From: Bifidobacteriaceae bacterium | GTDB lineage: Bacteria > Actinomycetota > Actinomycetes > Actinomycetales > WQXJ01 | Assembly (NCBI GenBank): GCA_031257375.1 | Contig: JAIROU010000307.1 | Coordinates: forward strand, 1-33,399 | Direction of reading: 5' to 3' | DNA: 33,399 nt | Notes under the pieces: model-generated | Databases searched by the model: none | What the model saw: only the letters and a program-made list of their open reading frames with translations | Told to the model about the DNA's origin: nothing | Made by a program: the position numbers and the translations under genes | In this document: positions 18,559 to 26,533 of the stretch, in pieces | Layout: the number at the start of each line of letters is the position of its first letter | Position numbering within the stretch: the first letter of the stretch is position 1

Positions 18559-19371
18559 GTGAGCAGGCGTGAGGTGTACCCGAACGCTCCGATCGTGCTG
18601 GTGGCCATCGAGATCCGGCATCCCGCGGATGGGCCGCTTGGGCGCAGCCACCGGATGCAGCTGTCAACGTCGGTTCGAGATGTATTGCCGGTGCCTGACG
18701 AGGCGACCACGGTCACGGTCGAACTCCTGGCCGCCTCGGACCGCCAGCCGGCTCAAAGGCAAATGGTCACGTCTGTCCCGCGGTGGACGGCTCGCGATAG
18801 GAGGACCGCGCTGACGGTTCGCCCCGACGGTCTTGTCATTGAGACTAGTAGGTACCGCGGGTATGAACAGATTCGCGACCTGCTGGAGCTGGCTTTGCGT
18901 GCCCGCGCGGCCGTCTCGGCCCCCGCAGGTGTGGAGCGCATCGGGTTGCGCTACATTGACGAGATCCGCGTCCCGTCGGACAGGACTGATGGCCGGCCAT
19001 CTTGGCAGGAGTGGGTTGACCCGTCTTTGCTCGGGCCAGTCCATGTTGCCGACGGCATCGGGTTGACCCCTGCCGGGGGCGAGGGTATATCGGTGTTTTC
19101 GGGGACAGGCGACAAGGCCCTTGTGCTCAGGTACGGGGTTCAGGACGGCTACGCGGTCCAGTCGACGCCGCAGTTGCGTCGGCCGCTTCCGCCGCCGGGA
19201 CCCTTGTTCAAACTGGATATTGATAGCTTTTGGCAGTCGGCGAACGAGGTGCCGGAGTTCACCGTGGACTTTGTTCTTGAATGCGCCGACGAACTGCACG
19301 CGCCGGTCAGTGACCTGTTTGAGAGCTTGATTTCGGATCGGCTTCGAGAGGAAGTACTGCGCAATGGGTGA
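18559..19371 (+). CDS. TIGR04255-like family protein
   Basis: VLVAIEIRHP...ERIGLRYIDEIRVP...FWQSANEVPEFTVDFVLECADELHAPVSDLFESLISDRLREEVL. Confidence 0.6.
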   Translation: MSRREVYPNAPIVLVAIEIRHPADGPLGRSHRMQLSTSVRDVLPVPDEATTVTVELLAASDRQPAQRQMVTSVPRWTARDRRTALTVRPDGLVIETSRYRGYEQIRDLLELALRARAAVSAPAGVERIGLRYIDEIRVPSDRTDGRPSWQEWVDPSLLGPVHVADGIGLTPAGGEGISVFSGTGDKALVLRYGVQDGYAVQSTPQLRRPLPPPGPLFKLDIDSFWQSANEVPEFTVDFVLECADELHAPVSDLFESLISDRLREEVLRNG

Positions 19372-20023
19372 TGCGGTAACCGCTAACGCCGCTGTCGCGT
19401 CCGCGTTGACGGAGCGTGGAACCGCGAGTGATCTGATGACCGGCCCGGCTCGTTCGGAGACCAGACTCATGGCCGCGCAGCTGACTGAAGAAGTCGGTGG
19501 CAACCGTGGCGAGGCGCGCGCACTCCAGGCAGAGTTCGGTGATCTGCACCAGCGGATTCACAATGCCGAGTGGCGCATTGCCGCCGCCGAGCGGGCGAAG
19601 GCGAGCGTCGCGGCGATGCTGGGCGAGTTGGCGGATCTCGGTTTTTCCTGGCGAGAAATCGCCCAGCTTGTGCGTGTCAGCGTTCCGGCGGTCCAGAAGT
19701 GGCGCAAAGGCGACAGAGCGTCCGGCGAGAGCCGGCTAAGGCTCGCCAGCCTGCTCGCCGCCTGTGACCTGATCGGCGAGCACTACATGGTCGATGAGAT
19801 CGCGTCCTGGTTCGAGATGCCGCTGTCAGCCGCCGCCCCGGTGACTCCGATTGACTTGTATTCGGCTGATCGCGCCGATCTGGTGTTTGAGTTCGGGAGC
19901 GGCCATGCGGACCCTGAAGCGCTGCTAACCCAGTTCGATCCCGGTTGGCGCGACCGCTACCGGTCTGATTTCGAGGTGTTCGAGGCGGGCGACGGCAATC
20001 GATCTCTGCGCTCAAGGGCCTGA
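19364..20023 (+). CDS. HTH DNA-binding protein (antitoxin-like)
   Basis: LADLGFSWREIAQLVRVSVPAVQKWRKGD; overlaps preceding gene by 8 nt. Confidence 0.6.
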   Translation: MGDAVTANAAVASALTERGTASDLMTGPARSETRLMAAQLTEEVGGNRGEARALQAEFGDLHQRIHNAEWRIAAAERAKASVAAMLGELADLGFSWREIAQLVRVSVPAVQKWRKGDRASGESRLRLASLLAACDLIGEHYMVDEIASWFEMPLSAAAPVTPIDLYSADRADLVFEFGSGHADPEALLTQFDPGWRDRYRSDFEVFEAGDGNRSLRSRA

Positions 20024-20026
20024 GCG

Positions 20027-20743
20027 TTGGGCGGGGGCCTCGAATCGCCGCATGTGAAGGGCGCGCCGCAATGGGGCGCCCTCTACCGCGCGCGAGGCGA
20101 CGAGGTTTCACAGACCCGACCTGTGTTCACCGGGGACGTGTTCACGGGGCCGCTGCTTCCCGGCCCGACTGGCAACATCAAAACACGCACCGTGGCAATC
20201 ATTCAGCATCCATGCTCGATGCGCACAGACGGTGTGGAACTCTCCTGGCAAGTGCTCGTCGCCGAGGTGAAAAGCCGGAAGGAGATCTCCGAAGCGGACT
20301 GGGCGAGCGGCTTCTTCAACCTGATGCCGTTGCCCGACCTCAGCCCTGGCGAGGCACCGCGAACTCGCCACCGAGCGGTGGACTTCGACAACCTCTACAC
20401 GGTCGCGCCGAACCTGCTCACCCGGCGGATAGCCTGTCTGTCGCCGTTCGGCGTCAACCTCCTGCTTCAGCGTTGGGTCCACTACAGCTCAAGGGTCGTC
20501 GTGCCCACCCACAGTTTCCAGTCCGTGACGCAAGCCTTCTACGAAGAGGCGGACCTTATTGAGGAGTGGTGCGACGAGGCGGCCGGGGACCTGCGGTCGG
20601 AAGCAGAAGCGTGCGTGCGGTGGCTGCGGGCTGACCGCGCGGGCACGACCTACCAACAGATGCTGAAGGACCCGCAAACTCACAGCATGATCCGCAAGGC
20701 GATGCGTGCCGAACTCAAGAACCGGTGGCCGACCGAGAGCTAG
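20027..20743 (+). CDS. Protein of unknown function, third gene of the TIGR04255/HTH operon
   Basis: Begins 3 nt after the preceding stop (TTG 20027 or GTG 20054); SQTRPVFTGDVFTGPLLPG...VAIIQHPCSMRTDG. Confidence 0.6.
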   Translation: MGGGLESPHVKGAPQWGALYRARGDEVSQTRPVFTGDVFTGPLLPGPTGNIKTRTVAIIQHPCSMRTDGVELSWQVLVAEVKSRKEISEADWASGFFNLMPLPDLSPGEAPRTRHRAVDFDNLYTVAPNLLTRRIACLSPFGVNLLLQRWVHYSSRVVVPTHSFQSVTQAFYEEADLIEEWCDEAAGDLRSEAEACVRWLRADRAGTTYQQMLKDPQTHSMIRKAMRAELKNRWPTES

Positions 20744-20835
20744 CGCAGGCCGCAGCGTTCAAACCGGTCAGTTTCCGGTCACCCCGAACCCCATAACGCG
20801 GCCTGGACACCCCTTCTTGGGTCTCTGACCTCGTA

Positions 20836-20882
20836 AACGAGCCGCCTTGGGGAATCGAACCCCAGACCTATTCATTACGAGG
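20836..20882 (-). repeat. Prophage att site D: tRNA-Thr(CGU) 3' half
   Basis: Minus strand CTCGTAATGAATAGGTCTGGGGTTCGATTCCCCAAGGCGGCT: anticodon loop through 3' end; about 65 bp from the integrase stop. Confidence 0.8.
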
Positions 20883-20948
20883 GTCTGGCGCGCCGCGTAG
20901 CGGCGCGTGCCGTCATGTAGCGCCGGGAGCATTTTGGCACGTCACGGG

Positions 20949-22106
20949 TCATTTCGACGCGACCAGGCGTAGCCTGGCATAGCGTGGCGGGGTGGAAGCC
21001 TGCCCCATGTTTGCCCCACGCGGCGGGGGCAGCGCGGCCCGTATGTCGTCCGCGGTGGCGGGCGCGAAGTGGGCGTAAAGCTCGGTGGTCCGGGTCGATG
21101 AGTGGCCGAGCAACTGCGCTATGCGGCTGAGCGGGACGCCGGCCTGGGCGAGCCAAGAGGCATGGGTGTGGCGAAGATCGTGCAAAGTCGGACGCATGGC
21201 CGCCAGCCCGGCCGCCCTGACGGCGGGCTCCCACACTCGGCGCGTGAAGTTGCGGTTGTCGAGCGGGCCTCCGTTGCCGTTCGGGAACACCAAGCCCGAC
21301 GGGCACTCGCTGTGCCTGTGGGGAACGCCGCAGGGGCGCGGCTCGGGCACGGCCAGACGCTCGACGGCCCAGTCCATGAGCGGGACTCGCCGGAGCCGGC
21401 GGCCCTTCGGGTAGGGCTTGATCTCTTTGCCGCCCACCACGTCGGCCACCGTCACGACGCGCCCCTCGGCGTCAAAGTTGTGGACGTGGAGCCCGGCGAG
21501 CTCGCCCCAGCGGACACCGGTCCCCACCAGGAAGTCGAGAACGGCCCGGCTCTGCTGGTCATGCTCGGGAACCGCGCCCACCAGGGCGGCGTATTGCTCG
21601 CGGGTGAAAAAGACTGGCTCCTCGGGATTGTCTGGCGGCAGTTTGATCCTGGTTGCCGGGTTGGCCTGTAGCAGGTCGGCGTCGATGGCGGCGCTCAAGC
21701 TGGTGCGGAGGACCGCGAGGATTCGCCGGACGCCGGACGCCTTGTGCCCGTTGCCCTCGGTCAGCAGCCCGGACGCCCAGGCTTGCACGTCGTGGCGGCG
21801 GATTTCTGCGAGTTGCACGTCTCCCCAGCGCGGCATTATGTGGGTGTTGACGATGCTGGTCTCGGCGGTGAGCGTCTGCGGCTCCACCGCGCGTGACGGC
21901 CACCAAATGTCGCGCCATTTCGACCAGGTTATTTCGCTTGCGCGCGGATCGAGCGCGCCGGGCTTCCGCGCGTTGACCTCGGTCTCGGTGGCGGCGTTCA
22001 GCGCCGCCTGCTTGTGCTTGTAGACGCCGACCGACCGTTTCGCGCCGTTCCGGAGCCGGTACATGCCCCGCCACCTGCCAGACGGCAGTTTCTCTGTCCA
22101 GGCCAT
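20949..22106 (-). CDS. int: Tyrosine-type site-specific integrase (prophage)
   Basis: LVGTGVRWGELAGL; LHDLRHTHASWLAQAGVPLSRIAQLLGHSSTRTTELYAHF. Confidence 0.95.
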   Translation of the reverse strand: MAWTEKLPSGRWRGMYRLRNGAKRSVGVYKHKQAALNAATETEVNARKPGALDPRASEITWSKWRDIWWPSRAVEPQTLTAETSIVNTHIMPRWGDVQLAEIRRHDVQAWASGLLTEGNGHKASGVRRILAVLRTSLSAAIDADLLQANPATRIKLPPDNPEEPVFFTREQYAALVGAVPEHDQQSRAVLDFLVGTGVRWGELAGLHVHNFDAEGRVVTVADVVGGKEIKPYPKGRRLRRVPLMDWAVERLAVPEPRPCGVPHRHSECPSGLVFPNGNGGPLDNRNFTRRVWEPAVRAAGLAAMRPTLHDLRHTHASWLAQAGVPLSRIAQLLGHSSTRTTELYAHFAPATADDIRAALPPPRGANMGQASTPPRYARLRLVASK

Positions 22107-22291
22107 CAGCGGCGGCGTTTCCGGCGACCGCCGAGACCGAAGGACAGCCCAGGTGCAATGCGGATTGAGGCGCGGCCCCGTGAGTTGACGGTAAGCGGGC
22201 CGACGCGCTTGGACACGCTAGCGCCGCCCTTGGACAGATTCAGGAGGGTGCCCTTGCCTAGGCTCTTGGTCTTGCGGAATCTGAATGCCAT
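22106..22291 (-). CDS. DUF4236-like small protein
   Basis: MAFRFRKTKSLGKGTLLNLSKGGASVSKRVGPLTVNSRGRASIRIAPGLSF. Confidence 0.7.
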   Translation of the reverse strand: MAFRFRKTKSLGKGTLLNLSKGGASVSKRVGPLTVNSRGRASIRIAPGLSFGLGGRRKRRR

Positions 22292-23050
22292 TCAGTTCTC
22301 CTTGGTTCCCTCGTCTCTGTCGCACGCCACGTTGTCTCCGTCACCATCGAGGCGCGGGTTCCACCTGGGGTGATCTGGAGTCATGTCCCAAACTCCGTCT
22401 GCATTGGCTTCGGGGCAGCTATTGTACGCCGCCAGGGTCGGCTCGGGCTCTGGAGCGGGCTCGTCTTGGGTGGCCCCGGTGTCCGGTTCCTCGGTGCCTG
22501 GCGGCGCGGAATCGCAATCATCCACCAGCCAAGCGCCGTCCTCCAGCACCATTGGGATAGATAGAGGGGCTACATATTGCGCGGCCTCGGCGTCGAGCGC
22601 CGCGCCCATAAACCCTTCAACGGTGGCTGCCGCTGTGGTCGGGCCGGTGATTGTCGCTTCCGTGGCGACCGCGCCGTCGTAGGTGCCAGCGATCATCTCC
22701 TGAAGCTCGGCGTCCATGCCTTGTTCCTGTTCAACGATGCGGCAACGCGCCGACGTGTGAGCGAGGACGGCGTCGTAGTCCGCTGCCGTCCAGGCCTCAA
22801 TGTACGCGGTCATAGCGGTCTTCACGTCATCGGCTGACGGCGCGGCGGGGGCCGGGTCGGTCTGTCGGATTGACGGTGTCGGGCTGCTCGGCGGTGAGGC
22901 GTTGTCGGATTGAGCGTTGGCGGCCATCACGTTGATGCCGACGAACGCGGCAAGCCCAACGAGCGCCCAGAACCAGCCACGGGACCAGGGTTTCGCGCGC
23001 GGCATGTTGGATCGCCAGGGCTGTTCGCCGCTGGGAGGGACGGTGCTCAC
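22292..23050 (-). CDS. Membrane-anchored exported protein with Excalibur calcium-binding motif
   Basis: N-terminal TM (GWFWALVGLAAFVGINVMAA), C-terminal YNSCPEANADG...PRLDGDGDNVACD; start may be 23005. Confidence 0.75.
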   Translation of the reverse strand: MSTVPPSGEQPWRSNMPRAKPWSRGWFWALVGLAAFVGINVMAANAQSDNASPPSSPTPSIRQTDPAPAAPSADDVKTAMTAYIEAWTAADYDAVLAHTSARCRIVEQEQGMDAELQEMIAGTYDGAVATEATITGPTTAAATVEGFMGAALDAEAAQYVAPLSIPMVLEDGAWLVDDCDSAPPGTEEPDTGATQDEPAPEPEPTLAAYNSCPEANADGVWDMTPDHPRWNPRLDGDGDNVACDRDEGTKEN

Positions 23051-23312
23051 TGGGCCAACTTACCGTCGCGCGCAGAGCCCGGCGAGGGCAGCGCCAAGAG
23101 TTAACTAACTGTTCAACCCCAGTTAAGGCCGTGTTTGCCGGGGCGGTGGGGTTCACCTGGTGTTCTCCTATGGTCCCTCGCGCGTTTACCGCTCACCATG
23201 AGCACTCGGGCGGCTCCGGCGCGCGCCCCCCACGTCCCCAGGAGTGGATCTCATGTCAACCTTGCTTGTCCGCGACCTCGGCGTCTTGGCGCGCCATCTC
23301 GATGTGATGCCT

Positions 23313-23576
23313 TCAACCCTGCTGGGCCTTGACCCGGATCGCGGCGCGGTCCAGCATCGCGCCCGGTTCGACGCCGAGTGCCTGGCTGATGGCGTAAAGC
23401 GCGGGCACGGGGATTGCCCGCTGGTCGTTGAGGTACCGGATCACGGTTATCTCGGGCAGGCCTGACCTGCTCACCACATCGCGGATTGTCAGTTGGCGCG
23501 CCGCTCGTTCGGCTCGCAATTCGGCCGCCACTGCTGCGTTGAACTGATGCCCGTAACTATCCATACGGACCATCAT
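23313..23576 (-). CDS. Phage repressor-like HTH (CI-like)
   Basis: RQLTIRDVVSRSGLPEITVIRYLNDQRAIPVPALYAISQALGVEPG. Confidence 0.75.
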   Translation of the reverse strand: MMVRMDSYGHQFNAAVAAELRAERAARQLTIRDVVSRSGLPEITVIRYLNDQRAIPVPALYAISQALGVEPGAMLDRAAIRVKAQQG

Positions 23577-23584
23577 ACCGCCAA

Positions 23585-23670
23585 TATGGCTAGTGCGACA
23601 CACCAAATAGATTGGCGACCGGGCTTGACACTAGCCAAACGGCATGCTTGACTATCCGTATGGCTAGTTC
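23585..23670. promoter_or_regulatory. Divergent lysogeny switch with three TGGCTAGT operator-like sites
   Basis: tggctagtg (23587-23595), cactagcca (23629-23637), tggctagtt (23661-23669); TTGACA at 23625-23630. Confidence 0.65.
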
Positions 23671-23920
23671 CGATGAGGTCACCGCGCATGTGGCCCGCGA
23701 GGTCGCGGCGGCAATCGCCCGCGCCGACCGGTCGTGCGCGTGGGTGGCGAAGACGACCGGCATCCCGAACACCACCTTGGGCCGCAAGCTGCGCGGCCAT
23801 GTGCCGTTCAACATGGTTGAGCTGGCTAGTATCGCGGAGGCACTGGGCGTCCCTGCGTCCAGGTTTGTGCCCCCGAGTTTCATCGTCGCGGCCCCGCCGC
23901 CGTTGGGGCGTGCGGCGTGA
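23660..23920 (+). CDS. Cro-like/HTH DNA-binding protein
   Basis: CAWVAKTTGIPNTTLGRKLRGHVPFNMVELASIAEALGVPASRF; divergent from the repressor. Confidence 0.75.
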   Translation: MASSDEVTAHVAREVAAAIARADRSCAWVAKTTGIPNTTLGRKLRGHVPFNMVELASIAEALGVPASRFVPPSFIVAAPPPLGRAA

Positions 23921-24384
23921 GCGGCGGCGAGCGGGAGGCGCGTGATCGGGCGTTGATCATCGCGGATCGGTGCGCGGCGTTGTGGCTGGCGTTGGATCGC
24001 GGTGACCGGGATGGGGCGCTTGGGGCTGTTCGGACGATTGAGCAGGAGACGCATCTGCTCGGGTTGGCGTTGCCGACCGGGCCGAGTTTGTGCCCGAAGG
24101 TCACCGGCGCGGGCGGCGGCCCGGTTTTGGAGTATCTCAACTTGCCGGGGGCGCTCGCCGCCTCGGAGCGTGTCGAGGATTTGGAGGCTGGGGCGGAGGC
24201 CGGTTGGCGGCGTTTCATTGACGCGCGGGACGAGGCCGCCGCGCTGCGCGATGAGGTCGCCAGCTTGGGCCGGGAGTTGCGGGAGGCCCGGTCTCGGATA
24301 GCTGACCTGGAGGCGGACGCCGAGTTCTTGCGGGGGCAGGCGGCGCGTGACCGGTTCCGCGATGGGATCTGGTGGCCGCGATGA
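23917..24384 (+). CDS. Hypothetical phage protein with C-terminal coiled coil
   Basis: Overlapping GTGA start; AALRDEVASLGRELREARSRIADLEADAEFLRGQ. Confidence 0.6.
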   Translation: MSGGEREARDRALIIADRCAALWLALDRGDRDGALGAVRTIEQETHLLGLALPTGPSLCPKVTGAGGGPVLEYLNLPGALAASERVEDLEAGAEAGWRRFIDARDEAAALRDEVASLGRELREARSRIADLEADAEFLRGQAARDRFRDGIWWPR

Positions 24385-24602
24385 CGGGGTTGTTGACGAC
24401 TGGGGAGGCGGCTGAGGCTGCCAGGCGGCATCCGGTGACGATCCGCCGGGCGTTGGAGGCGGGCGAGTTGCACGGCTCGCAGCGGGGCGCTGGCGGCCGG
24501 TGGGTGATCCGGGAGGCCTGTTTGGAGGCGTGGCTGGGCGGCGGCCGGTGCGAGCACCAGGAAGACCGGCGAAGACTTCGGCTTGTGCGTGGCGCGGGCT
24601 GA
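24381..24602 (+). CDS. Excisionase/MerR-like HTH protein
   Basis: LLTTGEAAEAARRHPVTIRRALEAGELHGSQRGAGGRWVIREACLEAWL. Confidence 0.7.
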   Translation: MTGLLTTGEAAEAARRHPVTIRRALEAGELHGSQRGAGGRWVIREACLEAWLGGGRCEHQEDRRRLRLVRGAG

Positions 24603-24634
24603 TCGACCAATCAATCAACTACGGAAGGGCACAA

Positions 24635-25171
24635 ATGATGACTGCGGCAGTGATGGCGGAGGCCCCGACGCGGGAGCATTCCGCGACGTTTCACCGGTGG
24701 GAGGACGCCGAACTGGCGGCGCTCGCCAAGTACACCCATGAGCGGCTGGGCATTCTGGACCGCCTGTCGGCCGAGATGGCCGACGACGACTTGGCGGACG
24801 CGGCTGGCGCGATCTGGCGGGAGTTCGCCAGGGACCGGGGCCGGGGCGGGCGGGTTGGCCCGGACCGGGCCGGGGAGGTGGCGCGGCTCGGGGCGGGCGT
24901 GGTCGCCCACCTGGCCCACCACCTGCCGGGCGTGGATCTGGTGGCGGCTGTCCGCCTGATGTGGGGCGACACGCCGAGGCATTCGGTGTTCAACCGGGAG
25001 GCGGGCCGGACGGGCGTTGTCGCATGGATGCCGGAGGCGGGCGCCGTCCACATTTTCTACGACCGGGACGCCGCGCACCCCGTGTGCTACGGCCTGTCGG
25101 TCACCGCCGAGGCGACCACGGTCTTGGACGAGGCGGGCAACGCGCTCGCCTCGGTGGGGGCCGGGTCGTGA
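24635..25171 (+). CDS. Hypothetical phage protein
   Basis: ATG following acggaagg RBS-like sequence; couples to the next ORF. Confidence 0.55.
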   Translation: MMTAAVMAEAPTREHSATFHRWEDAELAALAKYTHERLGILDRLSAEMADDDLADAAGAIWREFARDRGRGGRVGPDRAGEVARLGAGVVAHLAHHLPGVDLVAAVRLMWGDTPRHSVFNREAGRTGVVAWMPEAGAVHIFYDRDAAHPVCYGLSVTAEATTVLDEAGNALASVGAGS

Positions 25172-25800
25172 GCGGGGGCGGCCCCATGGTCGCGGGGGCG
25201 GCCGAGGCGCGAAGGGGTTTGGCTTGGGACTTCTTCTTCCGCATGGGCCGGGCGTCGGATCGTCCGGTGTTCGAGTGGGGTCCGGTCAGAGTCGCGGCGG
25301 TGTCTCATCCGGCGTGCCGGGGCGAGTCACTTGTCGCGTTGACGGTGGGCGGCGGGCGGACGGCCCTGTTCGGTGCCGCTGACGCGGCTTGTCTCGCGCG
25401 GCAATTGCTTAGCGCGGCAGAGGCGTTACCAAACCTGGTCGGCCCGGTGCTCTGGGAAGATTTCGTCGATTACGCGCGGGTCGCCGGTGAACGCGAAGGG
25501 GATGCCGCCGCCGACGAGGAAGACCCCGACAGCGCCGTCCGCGAGGGGCAGGCCTTCGCGGCGGGTCGGGCTGTCGGTGGCGACTCGGGCGAAGTTGGCG
25601 ATGACGTGGGGTTGCCCGGCGTCTACGAGGAATGTCTCCCCGGCGTAGCGCAGCGTGATTTGTGCCATGAGGCCTCTCCTGTGTTCGCGGGGCCGCCCTC
25701 GGAAGGCGGCCCGTCCCGGCCCAGTGTAGGGGCCGTGCGGGGGGTTGGGGACATGGCGCCGGCGGGCCCGGCGCCCGGCCGGGCGGGGGCCGGGTCGTGA
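25168..25800 (+). CDS. Hypothetical phage ORF; 3' part conflicts with an antisense ORF
   Basis: GTGA overlap with preceding gene; C-terminal half is antisense to 25426-25668. Confidence 0.35.
   Translation: MSGGGPMVAGAAEARRGLAWDFFFRMGRASDRPVFEWGPVRVAAVSHPACRGESLVALTVGGGRTALFGAADAACLARQLLSAAEALPNLVGPVLWEDFVDYARVAGEREGDAAADEEDPDSAVREGQAFAAGRAVGGDSGEVGDDVGLPGVYEECLPGVAQRDLCHEASPVFAGPPSEGGPSRPSVGAVRGVGDMAPAGPAPGRAGAGS
25426..25668 (-). CDS. Hypothetical small protein
   Basis: MAQITLRYAGETFLVDAGQPHVIANFARVATDSPTRR; AGGAG about 7 nt upstream of the start. Confidence 0.5.
   Translation of the reverse strand: MAQITLRYAGETFLVDAGQPHVIANFARVATDSPTRREGLPLADGAVGVFLVGGGIPFAFTGDPRVIDEIFPEHRADQVW
25687..25711. 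terminator. GC hairpin, possible terminator or attenuator
   Basis: gggccgcc-ctcggaa-ggcggccc. Confidence 0.4.
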
Positions 25801-26102
25801 GCGGGGTCGCGGCGCGGGCGCGGGCGGGCGACCCGGCCACGTCGAAACTGGCGGCGGAGTCGCTGCGGCTGGCCGGGTCCCAGGCGTTCGTGATGCGCCT
25901 GTTCCGGGCGGTCCGCGAGCCTTTGGCGGACCATGAGCTTGTCGATTTGGCGGTCAGCGCGGGGTGTCGTTTGACGGCCCAGCGGATCAGGACGGCGCGG
26001 GCGGAGTTGGCGGCGCGGGGCTTGGTGGTGGTGGTGGCGGGCGAGACCCGGCCGACCCCGGCCGGGCGGCGCGCCTTGGTGTGGAAGGCGGCGGGCTCGT
26101 GA
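25797..26102 (+). CDS. Winged-helix phage protein
   Basis: RAGDPATSKLAAESL...ELVDLAVSAGCRLTAQRIRTARAELAARGLV. Confidence 0.6.
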   Translation: MSGVAARARAGDPATSKLAAESLRLAGSQAFVMRLFRAVREPLADHELVDLAVSAGCRLTAQRIRTARAELAARGLVVVVAGETRPTPAGRRALVWKAAGS

Positions 26103-26533
26103 GCGTGAGATTGTCGAGCCGCCTGGCGGACGACGGCAGCAACGGTTTGGGCCGGATCGAGCCGACCCTGATCACGCGGCCCGACACCCGCCACATTGTG
26201 ATCGGGGTTTTGGATTGTGTTTCTCACCGGCTGGATTGGACCGAGGACGGCGAGCGGGTCACCCCGACCGCGGCGTTCGCGTTCATCGAGCCGGTGACGG
26301 AGCCGGGCAGCGTTCAACGGCTGGTGGACATGCTGGTCGCGGAGCGCATGGCCCGGATGGCCCCGCCGGAGCCGACGTTGGAGGACGCGGCCGAGTTCGA
26401 GGGCGACCTGGACGCGGCCGGGGTCGGGTTGCGGCTGGCCCAGGCCCAGGCCCAGCGTGACAAGATCGCCTGGAACCTGGCCGGGGCGCGCCTTGAGGAC
26501 ATGATCGGCCAAGTCGTCAGGGTTGAGCCGTGA
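26099..26533 (+). CDS. Hypothetical phage protein
   Basis: Coupled ORF from GTG 26099. Confidence 0.6.
   Translation: MSVRLSSRLADDGSNGLGRIEPTLITRPDTRHIVIGVLDCVSHRLDWTEDGERVTPTAAFAFIEPVTEPGSVQRLVDMLVAERMARMAPPEPTLEDAAEFEGDLDAAGVGLRLAQAQAQRDKIAWNLAGARLEDMIGQVVRVEP

Noticed and set aside
20820-20930. Complete tRNA gene on the minus strand
   Set aside because: Only the 3' half from the anticodon loop is present; no matching 5' acceptor, D-arm or 5' anticodon stem (agacc instead of a partner for tgaat)
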